From: Streptomyces roseus
Lineage (GTDB): Bacteria; Actinomycetota; Actinomycetes; Streptomycetales; Streptomycetaceae
Length of the DNA: 64,000 nt
Assembly: GCF_001044425.1 (NCBI RefSeq)
Contig: NZ_LFML01000163.1
Span: 1 to 64,000 of the forward strand
Direction of reading: 5' to 3'
The first letter of the stretch is position 1; the number at the start of each line of letters is the position of its first letter. This document shows, in pieces, positions 18,065 through 27,087 of this stretch. The translations under genes and the position numbers were made by a program. A model generated the notes under the pieces. It was given only the letters and a program-made list of their open reading frames with translations. It was not told the origin of the DNA and did no database searches.

Positions 18065-18661
18065 ATGACCACAATCGCAGTTCTCGGAAACGGCCGCGTC
18101 GGCGGCAACCTGGCCACAGCCCTCAGCCGGGCAGGGCACGAGGTGACGGTGGTGGACCGCGCGCCGGGCGCCGCCGCGCACGCGGCCCGGGAAGCTCGGA
18201 TCGTCATCAACGCCACTCCGGGCGCGGGCTCCCTGGAACGCCTCGCCGCCCTGCGTGAGGAACTGCACGGCAAAATCCTCGTCGACGTCTCCAACGCCAC
18301 CACCGACGGTACGGACGGCCTGCCCGAAGACCTGATCTACCACGGCTCCAGCCTTGCCGAGCGGCTCCAGGAAGCCCTCCCCGAAACGCACGTCGTCAAG
18401 ACCCTCAACACCATGCTCTTCCCGGTGATGACTGCCCCGACCACGCTCACGCAGCCACCCACCGCGTTCCTCTCCGGCGAGGACGCGCACGCCAAGCAGA
18501 CCGTCCGCGAAATGCTCATCGACCTTGGATGGCAGAAGGATTGGATCACCGACCTCGGAGGAATTCGGACCGCCCGCGCCACGGAAGCCGCGATCCTGTT
18601 CGTACCGCACGTCATCCGCGCCACCGGATTCACCCCCTTCGCGATCTCGATCGCCCGCTGA
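18065..18661 (+). CDS. NADP(H)/F420-binding reductase-like protein
   Basis: 198 aa from ATG 18065. It begins with a Rossmann motif TTIAVLGNGRVGGNLATALSRAGHEVTVVDR and continues with IVINATPG, KILVDVSN and VVKTLNTMLFPVM, the layout of F420-dependent NADP-reductase/NAD-binding-2 proteins. Length is normal for the compact members (about 200 aa). The start overlaps nothing and lies 68 bp after the phosphatase-like gene. It may recycle cofactor for the GMC enzyme, but the context is the only hint. Whether it uses F420 cannot be decided from sequence. Confidence 0.82.
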   Translation: MTTIAVLGNGRVGGNLATALSRAGHEVTVVDRAPGAAAHAAREARIVINATPGAGSLERLAALREELHGKILVDVSNATTDGTDGLPEDLIYHGSSLAERLQEALPETHVVKTLNTMLFPVMTAPTTLTQPPTAFLSGEDAHAKQTVREMLIDLGWQKDWITDLGGIRTARATEAAILFVPHVIRATGFTPFAISIAR

Positions 18662-18918
18662 CTGCCGAGCCGCGCCGGCCCAGGGGTGACCGGAGCAGGC
18701 GCCGGCATCGACGCATTTCCGCCGGCGCGCTCGGTGGATCATCGGACGGTCAGCCCATCTCGCCGGTCCGGCAGCATCAGCTCCGCCCCTCGACCGCATC
18801 CCTGTGCGCAGCCCGTAGGAAGATTGGCACGGTGCTCCCATGAGCCGTGGCGACGTCCTACGGAACACGATCACCACTGGTCGGCGTGCAAGCAAGGATG
18901 ACGGGGGATCGGACAGGG

Positions 18919-19986
18919 ATGCGCAGTACTGGAGCGGGAGGCGACAGCGCGCGCGGGGTGTTCGCGGTGGACTCGACCGGCCCGGGCGCCGCACGGCGGG
19001 GCCTCGACGCCTTCCGGCGCGGGTGGCAGACGCAGATCGGCGACGACGTCTTCCAACTGCCGGCCTTCAGCCCGGACACGATCGGCGACTTCCGGGTCAA
19101 GGGCAACGTGACCAAGGTGCACGGCGCGGCGATCGCCGATCTTCACGCCGCGTCGGCAACCCGGACCGCGGACGTTCCGGGCGGCGACCAGGACCTGGTG
19201 GCCATGTACGTAGTGCGGCGCGGGGCGTGGACTCTGGGCAGCGCGCCCGGGTACGGCGACCAGACGGTGTCGGCCGGGCAGTTCCTCGTCCGGCACCTCG
19301 GGCGCCTGACCGCCTTCGAGACGTCGGCGGATCTCACGGCGAAGTTCCTTGTCCTGCCGCCCGGCGAGCTCAAACCCCTCCTCGGGAACCGGGCCGTCAC
19401 CGGGCCGGCGGCCTCGGCCGAGATGCGCTTGCTGACGGCCCTTACGGACATGATCCACAAAACCGTGGCCGACCTCGGCCCGGCCGGTGTGGAAGCTGCC
19501 CAGGGCACCTTGATCGAGTTGGCCAAGGCGGTGGCGAAGGGCCGGTTCGACGATGTGGAACCCCGGCTGGCTCCCGCCCTCGCTCAGGCGGCCAAGGACC
19601 TCGCGGACCGTCGGCTCGCCGATGCCGAACTCTCGCCGGCGATGCTCGCGCGTGAGCTCAACGTCTCCGTCCGTACGCTGCACCGGGCATTCGCCGCGGT
19701 GGGCGAGCAGGTGGGCACCTACATCCGCCACCGGCGACTGCATGAGGCCCGGCTCGCCCTCAGCGCGCCGTCGGGTCGCCTGAGCATCTCGGAACTCGCC
19801 GCACACTGGCAGTTCGCGGACGGCAGCCACTTCACCCGCGCCTTCAAGAAGCACTTCGGTCAGACTCCCACCGAGTACGCCCGCTCGACCGAAGGGGCCG
19901 CCCACGGCACCGGGCGCCCCGGTTCCGACCGACTTCACTCAGTTGGCCCCGGTGGGACCCCGCTTCGCAGGTCGAACGGGGGGTAG
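18919..19986 (+). CDS. AraC-family transcriptional regulator
   Basis: 355 aa from ATG 18919; GTG 18847 and ATG 18898 are in-frame alternatives and none has a convincing ribosome site. The N-terminal 200 residues resemble the cupin-like AraC_binding_2 sensor (RRGLDAFRRGWQTQIG, then VRRGAWTLG and AGQFLVRHLGRLTAFET). The C-terminal 100 residues are a double helix-turn-helix: MLARELNVSVRTLHRAFAAV and ISELAAHWQFADGSHFTRAFKKHFGQTPTEYAR. It follows the oxidoreductase cassette on the same strand at 258 bp, so it may control those genes. The inducer is unknown. Confidence 0.9.
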   Translation: MRSTGAGGDSARGVFAVDSTGPGAARRGLDAFRRGWQTQIGDDVFQLPAFSPDTIGDFRVKGNVTKVHGAAIADLHAASATRTADVPGGDQDLVAMYVVRRGAWTLGSAPGYGDQTVSAGQFLVRHLGRLTAFETSADLTAKFLVLPPGELKPLLGNRAVTGPAASAEMRLLTALTDMIHKTVADLGPAGVEAAQGTLIELAKAVAKGRFDDVEPRLAPALAQAAKDLADRRLADAELSPAMLARELNVSVRTLHRAFAAVGEQVGTYIRHRRLHEARLALSAPSGRLSISELAAHWQFADGSHFTRAFKKHFGQTPTEYARSTEGAAHGTGRPGSDRLHSVGPGGTPLRRSNGG

Positions 19987-20049
19987 ACGCGGCAGCACGA
20001 GCGCCCCCCTGCGCCCTACGCCCCACCCCCCCCAACAGGAGTCGATGAC

Positions 20050-20484
20050 GTGCAGACCACTTCCAGCTCCGACGCCGCGCGCCGCTGGTGCACCGTCGCC
20101 CGCCAATACGACCCCCGTGGCCACCGGCCCACACCGGTTCCCGTCACCTTCCTCTACCGCCGCGAAGACCCGCTGTGCGTCGAAGCCACCTTTCACAGCC
20201 CCACGAACGGCGACGTCGTCTGGAAGCTGGGCCGGGACGTGCTGATCGCCGGCACCCGCGCCCCGGCGGGCTCAGGAGACGTGACCGTCTGGCCCGCTTC
20301 CGCTGCCACCCCCGACGGTGTCGTGTGGCTGCGCTTGGGACCCGAGGGCGAAGACGCCCTCCTCAGTCTGGATCGGATGCAGATGTCCGCCTGGCTGATG
20401 ACCACCTGCCTCCTGGTCCCGCCCGGGACCGAAGAAGACCACCTGGACTGGACGCTTCTGGACCAGCTACTGGCCGACCGCTGA
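20050..20484 (+). CDS. SsgA-like (SALP) sporulation/cell-division protein
   Basis: 144 aa from GTG 20050 with AGGAG about 10 nt upstream. It matches the SsgA/SALP family found only in morphologically complex actinomycetes: PVPVTFLYRREDPLCVEATF, WKLGRDVLIAG, GSGDVTVWP, WLRLGPEGEDALLSL and a VPPGTE end. Family members direct septum placement, peptidoglycan remodelling or spore maturation. Which paralogue this is (SsgA to SsgG) I cannot say. No obvious partner gene; the ZIP transporter begins 131 bp downstream. Confidence 0.92.
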   Translation: MQTTSSSDAARRWCTVARQYDPRGHRPTPVPVTFLYRREDPLCVEATFHSPTNGDVVWKLGRDVLIAGTRAPAGSGDVTVWPASAATPDGVVWLRLGPEGEDALLSLDRMQMSAWLMTTCLLVPPGTEEDHLDWTLLDQLLADR

Positions 20485-20615
20485 CGGAGGGCTGGAACCC
20501 GCCCCCGAAACGCGCGCCGGAACACGGCCCGGCCGGCCGGGCGGGGGAGGGTTGACTTTCGTTCTCGGGGCAGGTTCGGGCGTGACGACGGGCAGCGAGG
20601 GCTGGGGAGCAGGTC

Positions 20616-21371
20616 ATGGCGGGTGCGCTGATTGCCGGTGGGTGGGGGCTGTTTGCGGGAGCGGCCCTACTGGTGGGCGCGGCCGTCGGGACGTTGTTCC
20701 GGGTCCCCGCTCAGTGGATCGCGCTGGTCATGGCCTTTGGCAGTGGCGTGCTCATCTCGGCCGTTTCGTTCGAGCTGGTCGACGAGGCGTACCGGCAGGG
20801 CGGCGTCCTGCCGACCGCCGCCGGGGCGGTGGCCGGCGCGAGCGCGTACACCGTGGCCAACGTGTACCTGGCCCGCCGCGGAGCCCGGCACCGCAAACGG
20901 TCGGGCGCCCGCCAGCCCTCGGAAGCCGCGCAGCCCGGATCCGGCAACGCCATCGCGCTCGGCGCCCTGCTCGACGGCATCCCGGAGTCGGTGGTCATCG
21001 GTACCAGCCTGCTGGGTGGGGGAAACGTCGGCCTGGCCACCGTTGTGGCCGTCTTCATCAGCAACGTGCCGGAGGGGATGGCCAGCGCGGCCGGAATGAA
21101 GCGCGCGGGCCGCAGCCGCGCGTACGTCTTCACGCTCTGGTCGGTCATCGCAGGAGTGTCCGGGCTCGCGGCGCTGGCCGGTTACGCCTTCCTCGGCGGA
21201 GTCTCCGGCACGTGGATGGCAGCCATCACCGCCGTGGCCGCCGGGGCGATCCTCGCGATGGTCGCGGACACCATGATCCCGGAGGCCTTCGAGGAGGCGC
21301 ACCTCCTCGCGGGGCTCACCACGGTCCTGGGCTTCCTGACGGCCTTCGTCCTGTCCCGTGCCGCGGCGTAG
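20616..21371 (+). CDS. ZIP-family metal transporter
   Basis: 251 aa from ATG 20616 after GGGAGCAGG. About eight hydrophobic helices with a basic loop (RRGARHRKRSGAR) in the middle. The metal-site motifs are LLDGIPESVVIG (residues 118-129) and SNVPEGMASA (from 149), equal to the HxxPEG signatures of ZIP transporters, although the usual His is Asp or Asn here. The family carries zinc, iron or other divalent metals into the cytosol. The replaced histidines make the substrate uncertain. It appears monocistronic. Confidence 0.88.
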   Translation: MAGALIAGGWGLFAGAALLVGAAVGTLFRVPAQWIALVMAFGSGVLISAVSFELVDEAYRQGGVLPTAAGAVAGASAYTVANVYLARRGARHRKRSGARQPSEAAQPGSGNAIALGALLDGIPESVVIGTSLLGGGNVGLATVVAVFISNVPEGMASAAGMKRAGRSRAYVFTLWSVIAGVSGLAALAGYAFLGGVSGTWMAAITAVAAGAILAMVADTMIPEAFEEAHLLAGLTTVLGFLTAFVLSRAAA

Positions 21372-21583
21372 AAGGAAGACGGCGATGACGATCACGGCCG
21401 ACGCCGTGAAGAGCCGGGCCGTGTGCTGGCTCCCACGGGCTCCGGCCTCGCGTGCCGGGATGCCCCGAGGTCGGGTTCGCGTCGAACGCCCTGCGGAGTC
21501 GGCCAGACGGAAGCTTCAAACGGGCCAGGTCCCCGGCGGCGTCGCAGACAAGCCCGGAACACGCTGACGGAAGAACACACCAG
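21372..21583. other. Gene-free stretch after the ZIP gene
   Basis: 212 bp with no supported ORF, hairpin or repeat. It leads into the frameshifted small gene at 21584. Confidence 0.35.
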
Positions 21584-21870
21584 GTGGGGGAGTCGAACGA
21601 GGCCATATGCCACCTGACCGACCATGCGCAGGCGTGCGCGTTCACCTTGCGTCGGCCCCAACTCGCGCAGGCGTGCCTGCGCTCCTGCGGAACCGTCCGA
21701 ATAATCCTGATCTGCGAACGCGCCGACGAGTACAAGAGGCGGCACCAGGTGGAGCTCACCGCGCGATGCGGGGCGGTTGGCCGGTTCTGGAGATCGACTT
21801 CGAGCGGGATGAGGGAACGGCCTACGGGGTGGAGCGGTACGTGATCGATTTCTGGCCAATGGCCGGATAA
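21584..21870 (+). pseudogene. Possible small gene broken by one frameshift
   Basis: From GTG 21584 (GGAAG about 10 nt upstream) one frame reads through EAICHLTDHAQACAF, GTVRIILICERADEYKRR and HQVELTARCG with mostly G/C third bases. Near 21765-21775 coding character moves to another frame, which reads GWPVLEIDFERDEGT, AYGVERYVIDFWP and stops at 21870. The two halves join into a protein of about 95 aa if one base is missing (or two are extra). I do not recognise the family. A sequencing error is as likely as true decay. Confidence 0.35.
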
Positions 21871-22102
21871 TAGCGTGGGCCCGGTCCGTACGGTCCTGTG
21901 CTCACCGCTCCCTCGTCGGCGGGCCGCCGACCGCGGTGTCCAGCCTGCGGGATCGCGGCGAATCTCCCGGCGTCCAGGGGGTAGGCGGCATCAGCGCATG
22001 AGCGCACTGTCGGGCGGCGAGCCGTTGCGGCCGCTCGATCGCCGTACCGTCAACGGCAGTGGGGGCGCACCCCGCCGCACTCGAAACACATACAGGTGGA
22101 GC
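21871..22102. other. Upstream region of the phospholipase-D-type gene
   Basis: 232 bp without a supported gene. The downstream frame is open back to 21875, but only the ATG at 22103 has a ribosome site. Confidence 0.4.
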
Positions 22103-23323
22103 ATGACTCAGACAATCGAAGGTACGGCGGCCCTGGACGGTCAGAACGGGCCGGACACGGACCTCTGCGAGGAGCGTGCACTGCGGCTCAGACGCAGACT
22201 GGAGCGGCTCATCGGCATCGCGGCGACCGAGGGGAACACCCTGGTTCCGCTGCGCAACGGCGACGAGATCTTCGACGCGATGCTCGCTGCGATCCGGCAG
22301 GCGCGGCACACCGTGGACATGATGACGTTCGTCTACTGGCGCGGTGACATCGCGCACAAGTTCGCCGCGGCGCTCGCCGAGCGCGCCCGCGCCGGAGTGC
22401 GGGTGCGCCTCATGCTGGACGGCTTCGGCAGCCGGCTCATCGAGAAGGACGAGCTGGACCTGATGGACGAGGCCGGCGTGGACGTGGCCTGGTTCCGCAA
22501 ACCGCTCTACCTCTCACCCTTCAAGCAGAACCACCGCTGCCACCGCAAGGTCCTCGTCGTCGACGAGCGAACCGCGTTCACCGGCGGCGTCGGCATAGCG
22601 CAGGAGTGGTGCGGCAACGCCCGCAACGAGAACGAGTGGCGCGACACCCACGTCCAGGTCACCGGGCCCGCCGTCGACGGCCTGGCCGCCGCCTTCGCCC
22701 AGAACTGGGCCGAGTGCCACGCGGAACTCTTCGACGACCGCGACCGTTTCGTCAGCAGCGAGCAGCACGGCACATCGGTCGTCCAGGTCGTCCGCGGCTC
22801 CGCCTCCTTCGGCTGGCAGGACATGCAGACCCTGATCCGTGTCGTCCTGGAGTCAGCCGAGGAGCGTGTCCGTCTCACCACCGCCTACTTCGCCCCCGAC
22901 GCCTACTTCACCGGGCTGCTCTGCGACACCGCCCGCCGCGGGGTGGAGGTGGAAATCCTGCTGCCCGGACCACACACCGACAAGCGGGTCTGCCAGCTGG
23001 CGGGGCAGCGCTACTACGAGGACCTGACCGCTTGCGGTGTGAAGATCTACCAGTACCAGCCGACGATGATGCACGCGAAGACGCTCACGATCGACAGGGT
23101 CGCCTCGCTGGTGGGCTCCACCAACTTCAATCGGCGCTCGCTCGATCACGACGAGGAAGTGATGCTCGCCGTTCTCGACCGCGACTTCACGGCCACTCTC
23201 GATGGTCACTTCGATGAGGATCGAGAGAAGAGCGTGCTGATCGAGCCCGGGCGCTGGAAGCGTCGGGACCTCCTGCAGAGGTCCCGGGAAGCGGCCGTCC
23301 TCCCGATCCGCCGCTTCCTGTGA
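22103..23323 (+). CDS. Phospholipase D / cardiolipin synthase-family protein
   Basis: 406 aa from ATG 22103 after AGGTGGA. Two HKD motifs mark the PLD superfamily: HRKVLVVDERTAFTGG near residue 147 and HAKTLTIDRVASLVGSTNFN near residue 324. Each gives the His-Lys-Asp of the phosphatidyl-transfer site. The first domain begins with NTLVPLRNGDEIFDAMLAAI. There is no N-terminal transmembrane helix, unlike the classical membrane cardiolipin synthase, so this is the soluble or peripheral type. It probably exchanges phosphatidyl groups between phospholipids. It stands alone. Confidence 0.9.
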   Translation: MTQTIEGTAALDGQNGPDTDLCEERALRLRRRLERLIGIAATEGNTLVPLRNGDEIFDAMLAAIRQARHTVDMMTFVYWRGDIAHKFAAALAERARAGVRVRLMLDGFGSRLIEKDELDLMDEAGVDVAWFRKPLYLSPFKQNHRCHRKVLVVDERTAFTGGVGIAQEWCGNARNENEWRDTHVQVTGPAVDGLAAAFAQNWAECHAELFDDRDRFVSSEQHGTSVVQVVRGSASFGWQDMQTLIRVVLESAEERVRLTTAYFAPDAYFTGLLCDTARRGVEVEILLPGPHTDKRVCQLAGQRYYEDLTACGVKIYQYQPTMMHAKTLTIDRVASLVGSTNFNRRSLDHDEEVMLAVLDRDFTATLDGHFDEDREKSVLIEPGRWKRRDLLQRSREAAVLPIRRFL

Positions 23324-23509
23324 GGACCGCGCGCAGCTCGCACTGCCGCTCTTGACCACCTGTCCTGGTCCGGCACTCCCATGCCATCATCGCCCGGCCG
23401 GCGATCACCATCATGACGCGCCGTATCAGATGTAGTACGAGAGTCCGGACCGAGGCCGGACCAGCAGTGATCGATCCCGTCCAGGCTGCCTGATCCGGAG
23501 CCCGTAGGT

Positions 23510-24406
23510 CTACAGGCCGGCGCGGGCGAGCAGGTCTTCCGCTTGCCCTCGCGTGAGCATGGGTGGAGCCGGTGCGGGTGGCGGGCTTGTGTGGGTGCTT
23601 CTTTGGAAGGACATAATCCATTCAGCCACGGGGTCGTCAGTCGCCAGGGTGGCCACGAGACTTTCACGCAGCGCCGAGGGGATGTCCGGGCGGGCCGCGA
23701 TGGTGTTACGGACGCCGACGTCCGCGTCTGCGATGAGCACGTTTCTCAGCTCACCGGGCAGATTCGGATGGGCAGCCACGGCTGCGCGCACGCCGGGATC
23801 CGGGTCAGCGGCCAGTTGTGGGGACGGGTCGACGTACTGGACGGTGCTCGCCCGGGTCTCCGGATCGGCGAGGAGAACGGGCACCAGGTCTGTCGGCGGT
23901 GAGTATGCCGAGGCGGCAGACCGGCGGATATGCGGATCAGGATCTGTCAGCAGAGCCCGTCGTACCGGCTCCGGTGCATCCTTCCAGTTCTCGATGACGG
24001 ACGACCGCACACTCGGCTCGGAATCCGCGGCCAGCGCGGCCAGGAGCTCAGGGGGCAGATGCTCGTTCATCGCGAGGAACCCGCGAACGAGGGGGTCCTG
24101 ATCATCCGCAAGGCGCGCCAGAAGCCCGGGCGGTTCGTCCGTGACGCTCGCCGCAACCGCGGCCCGGACCGACGGCTGCGGATGCTCCGCCAAGCGGGCC
24201 CTAACCCGCGCAGGCACGGAGGAGTTGGCGGCGAGACTGCGTGCGGAGCCGAGCCTGATGATCTCCTCCATCAACTTCGGCGTCAGGTCCCTGCGTAGGA
24301 GCGCCGCCGAGCGGCGTGCCTGCGGATGCCGAAGCAAGCGCCACACAAGGCCCGCGGGAAGGTCCTCTTGGGCAGCAAGAGCGCCCAGTTCGGCATCCAG
24401 GTTCAT
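23510..24406 (-). CDS. HEAT/leucine-rich-variant repeat protein
   Basis: 298 aa from ATG 24406 (GTG 24430 is an alternative; neither has a clear ribosome site). It is built of short helical repeats of about 22-25 residues of the type VRRALLTDPDPHIRRSAASA, PSVRSSVIENWKDAPEPV, PGVRAAVAAHPNLPGEL and VGVRNTIAARPDIPSAL. This is the leucine-rich-variant/HEAT pattern, expected to form a curved solenoid for protein binding. No enzymatic motif and no signal peptide. The last 40 residues are Pro-rich and then helical. Actinomycetes hold many such proteins without known partners. Confidence 0.8.
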   Translation of the reverse strand: MNLDAELGALAAQEDLPAGLVWRLLRHPQARRSAALLRRDLTPKLMEEIIRLGSARSLAANSSVPARVRARLAEHPQPSVRAAVAASVTDEPPGLLARLADDQDPLVRGFLAMNEHLPPELLAALAADSEPSVRSSVIENWKDAPEPVRRALLTDPDPHIRRSAASAYSPPTDLVPVLLADPETRASTVQYVDPSPQLAADPDPGVRAAVAAHPNLPGELRNVLIADADVGVRNTIAARPDIPSALRESLVATLATDDPVAEWIMSFQRSTHTSPPPAPAPPMLTRGQAEDLLARAGL

Positions 24407-24662
24407 GAAGCGCAGGCTAAGCCGGTGCACAAAAAATCGTCAGCCCCCAGCCCGCCATGCCGTGAACGGCTCGGACGCCGGCACTGAATGGTTGCGCCGG
24501 CCCCTCATCGCGCGGCCCGCGTATCGCCGCACCGGTTGAGTGCGCCGCTCGGTCTCGGCCCGCCCGAACGCCTGATGGCAGTCGTCGAGGGCGGGGTCCC
24601 TTCCCTCGGCTGAGCGAGTGGCGGGGAGGCGTCCGTTTGCCAGACGCCTCCGCCGTGAGAGA

Positions 24663-24680
24663 TTGTTGCCTTCAAGCAAC
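24663..24680 (+). promoter_or_regulatory. Short inverted repeat upstream of the PP2C gene
   Basis: GTTGC, six bases, GCAAC in an AT-richer stretch 50 bp before the TTG start at 24731. It could be an operator or a leader hairpin. Confidence 0.3.
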
Positions 24681-24730
24681 GTTCCGTCGAGTTGAAGAGG
24701 TGAGGGGTTCGCGTAGCGGATCCTCCTTAT

Positions 24731-26383
24731 TTGGATCACACCCGAGCACGCACCATCGCGAAGCCGGATGCTGAATTCCCCTGGGGCACGGCTCCCTACC
24801 CCGTCCTGGTCGTCGACATCGACGGCGCCCTCGTGCAGCGCAACGAAGCGGCTGCCGTGCTCCTGCCACACGCCGCGCCCGGGACGACTCTCGTGGACGT
24901 GGCCCCCGCTTGGCTCGCCGCAGCGCACCGTACTGTGCTCCGCTTCGGCCCGCACGGCGCGCCGGAGGCGGATCCAGGCCCGTCCGGGGTGATCGGTGGG
25001 CGCCGTTTCGAGGCGCACCCCAGCGTGCGGGACGACGGCGCGGTGGCCTGGTGGCTGGTCGACGACACCGACCACCAGCTCGTTCGGGACGCCCTGCACA
25101 TGGAGCGGAAGCGGACCGCTTTCCTCGCCGAGGCCTCCAGCGCCCTGCTCTCCACCCTCAATGTGGGGCGCTGCATGGACGTGACCGCGCAGATGGCCGT
25201 GGAGTGCCTCGCGGACGCGGCGCTCGCGATCGCCCCGGCCCATGGGCGCAGGCTTTCGGTGGTGACCTGCCTGCGCGGCGGCGTGCCCGAGCTTTCGCAC
25301 CATTCGGTGGACCCGGACGACGTACCGGGCCTGGGTGAGGCGCTGCGCGGGTTTCCGCCGGTGCCCGCCCGGTGGATCGATCCGTCGACGGCGCCGCAGT
25401 GGCTGGTGCCCGAGGGCTTCGGGCCGGTCGGCTCGATAGTGATCACCCCCTTGCCCGGGCACGGGGTCCCCGCCGGGGCGCTGGTCCTGCTGCGCAGGGC
25501 CAAGACCGACTCCTTCAGCGACGAGGAAGAGGTCTTCGCCCGCCTGTTCGCCGCGCGAGCCGGGGCGGCGCTGTCGGCCGCCCGCCTCTACGCGGAGCAG
25601 AGCGCCATCACCGAGGTGCTGATGAGGGAGCTGCTGCCCCCGACCCTCCGCCAGGTCGCCGGTGTGGACTTCGCCGGCCGCTACCGGCCGTCGGCCGATC
25701 ACGAGCGCATCGGCGGAGATTTCTACGACGTGCACCCCGCCACCGAGGGCGATGCCGCCTTGGTCACTCTCGGGGACGTGTGCGGCAAGGGCCTGGAGGC
25801 CGCTGTCCTCACGGGCAAGGTCCGCAGTACGTTGCATGCCCTGTTGCCGTTGGCGGACGACCACCAGCGGATGCTCTCGCTGCTGAACACCGCTCTCCTC
25901 AACTCCCATCACGCCCGGTTCGCGACGCTGGTCCTGGCCTCGGCCGAACTCCGGGGCAACGAGGTGGACCTCAAACTGACCAGCGCAGGCCACCCGCCGC
26001 CGCTGATCATCCGGGGGGACGGCACGGTCGAAGAGGCCGACACCCGCGGCACCCTGGTCGGAGCCATCCCCGAGATCTCCGCCCGTACCGCCGCCGTCAC
26101 CCTCGCGCCGGGGGAGTGCTGCGTCCTCTACACCGACGGAATCACCGAAGCCAGGGGCGGGCCCATGGGCGACGTCCTGTTCGGCGACGAGCGCCTCAAG
26201 CGCGCCCTTTCCGCCTGTGCGGGCATGACCGCCGAAGGCATCGTCGACCACGTGCAGATGCTGGCTGCCCAGTGGCTCGGCGATCGGCGTCACGACGACA
26301 TGGCCGTCGTCGTGATCGCAGCGCCCCGCACCCACCACCTGAGCGCGGTGAACGGGCACACCCGGGGCAGATTCACAGGATGA
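24731..26383 (+). CDS. PAS/GAF-sensor SpoIIE-type PP2C phosphatase
   Basis: 550 aa from TTG 24731, the first start codon after the upstream in-frame stop; the start is uncertain. Residues 15-110 resemble a PAS domain (APYPVLVVDIDGALVQRNEA) and 125-300 a GAF domain. The SpoIIE/PP2C domain follows (about 320-540) with the manganese ligands GGDFYDV (near 327), LGDVCGKG, LTSAGHPPPLI, YTDGITEAR and DDMAVVVI. Such phosphatases dephosphorylate STAS anti-sigma antagonists. A STAS gene follows at 26625, which suggests a functional pair. No HATPase kinase domain is fused. Confidence 0.9.
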   Translation: MDHTRARTIAKPDAEFPWGTAPYPVLVVDIDGALVQRNEAAAVLLPHAAPGTTLVDVAPAWLAAAHRTVLRFGPHGAPEADPGPSGVIGGRRFEAHPSVRDDGAVAWWLVDDTDHQLVRDALHMERKRTAFLAEASSALLSTLNVGRCMDVTAQMAVECLADAALAIAPAHGRRLSVVTCLRGGVPELSHHSVDPDDVPGLGEALRGFPPVPARWIDPSTAPQWLVPEGFGPVGSIVITPLPGHGVPAGALVLLRRAKTDSFSDEEEVFARLFAARAGAALSAARLYAEQSAITEVLMRELLPPTLRQVAGVDFAGRYRPSADHERIGGDFYDVHPATEGDAALVTLGDVCGKGLEAAVLTGKVRSTLHALLPLADDHQRMLSLLNTALLNSHHARFATLVLASAELRGNEVDLKLTSAGHPPPLIIRGDGTVEEADTRGTLVGAIPEISARTAAVTLAPGECCVLYTDGITEARGGPMGDVLFGDERLKRALSACAGMTAEGIVDHVQMLAAQWLGDRRHDDMAVVVIAAPRTHHLSAVNGHTRGRFTG

Positions 26384-26438
26384 GCGTCAGCACCCCGCCC
26401 GCCCTTCCACGCGGCGGCCGACAGATGTCCCGCCCACG

Positions 26439-26510
26439 CCCAGGGGGCGTCCGCAACGTCCGGGACCGCACTGTCGGGCCGCCGCCGCTACGTTGCGGAC
26501 ACCCCCTGGG
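26439..26510 (+). terminator. Long near-perfect inverted repeat after the PP2C gene
   Basis: The arm 26439-26459 (starts CCCAGGGGG, ends CGCAACGT) pairs with 26490-26510 over 21 positions with a single mismatch; the loop is 30 nt. It lies 56 nt after the phosphatase stop and 115 nt before the STAS gene. It probably ends or weakens transcription, but the length is unusual. Confidence 0.55.
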
Positions 26511-26624
26511 CCATCAGCCGATCGAAGACGACCTGCCCCACCGGGCGGTCAGGGATACCGCATCCTCCACCGTAGCGACGCGAACGGTCGCCACCCGTCA
26601 CCCCTCCGAGGCAGGGAAAACCAT

Positions 26625-27038
26625 ATGACCACACCGCCCCCCGACCATCTGCGGCTGACGAGGGTCGACACCGGGGACCGGGTCCGCATAGAGCTCGACG
26701 GCGATCTCGACCACGACACGGCGGACCTCCTCGTGAACGAGGCCACGGCGCAGCTCTCGACCCGGCCCGGACTGGGTCACCTGCACCTGCACTGCGGAGG
26801 ACTCGGCACGATCGACTCCATGGGCCTGTCTGCTCTGCTGATGATCAGCCGCCGTACCGCCGCAGCCGAGGTACGTTTGCATTTGGAGGACCGGCCCGCG
26901 AACCTGGACCAGCTCCTGCGCCTGACTGGTACCTTCGACCACCTCACGGCACCTTCCCCCACCGGCGCCGCCGAGGACTCGACGCACGAGGAAGAGGCCA
27001 CGGTGTTCCGTCCCCACCGGCCGGACGCCGGCACCTGA
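26625..27038 (+). CDS. STAS-domain anti-sigma factor antagonist-like protein
   Basis: 137 aa from ATG 26625 after CAGGGAAA. STAS fold: VRIELDGDLDHDTADLLV, then HLHLHCGGLGTIDSMGLSALL, where Ser65 in the IDSMG loop is the putative phosphorylation site, and VRLHLEDRPANLDQLL. The final 35 residues are acidic, then basic, and look disordered, longer than in minimal antagonists. It is the likely substrate of the PP2C phosphatase encoded just upstream, with the long hairpin between them. A MarR gene follows 49 bp downstream. Confidence 0.87.
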   Translation: MTTPPPDHLRLTRVDTGDRVRIELDGDLDHDTADLLVNEATAQLSTRPGLGHLHLHCGGLGTIDSMGLSALLMISRRTAAAEVRLHLEDRPANLDQLLRLTGTFDHLTAPSPTGAAEDSTHEEEATVFRPHRPDAGT

Positions 27039-27087
27039 GCCACTGCCCGGCCGTTCACCGGACAGAAGCACACACTGACGGGCAGTG

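Noticed and set aside
21586-21600. tRNA-like GTTCGACTCC on the minus strand
   Set aside because: It resembles a T-loop, but the 5-bp stem does not pair and no acceptor or anticodon arm can be drawn.
24731-26383. HATPase kinase domain in the first phosphatase
   Set aside because: Only PAS/GAF-like and PP2C parts are seen; no N or G box.
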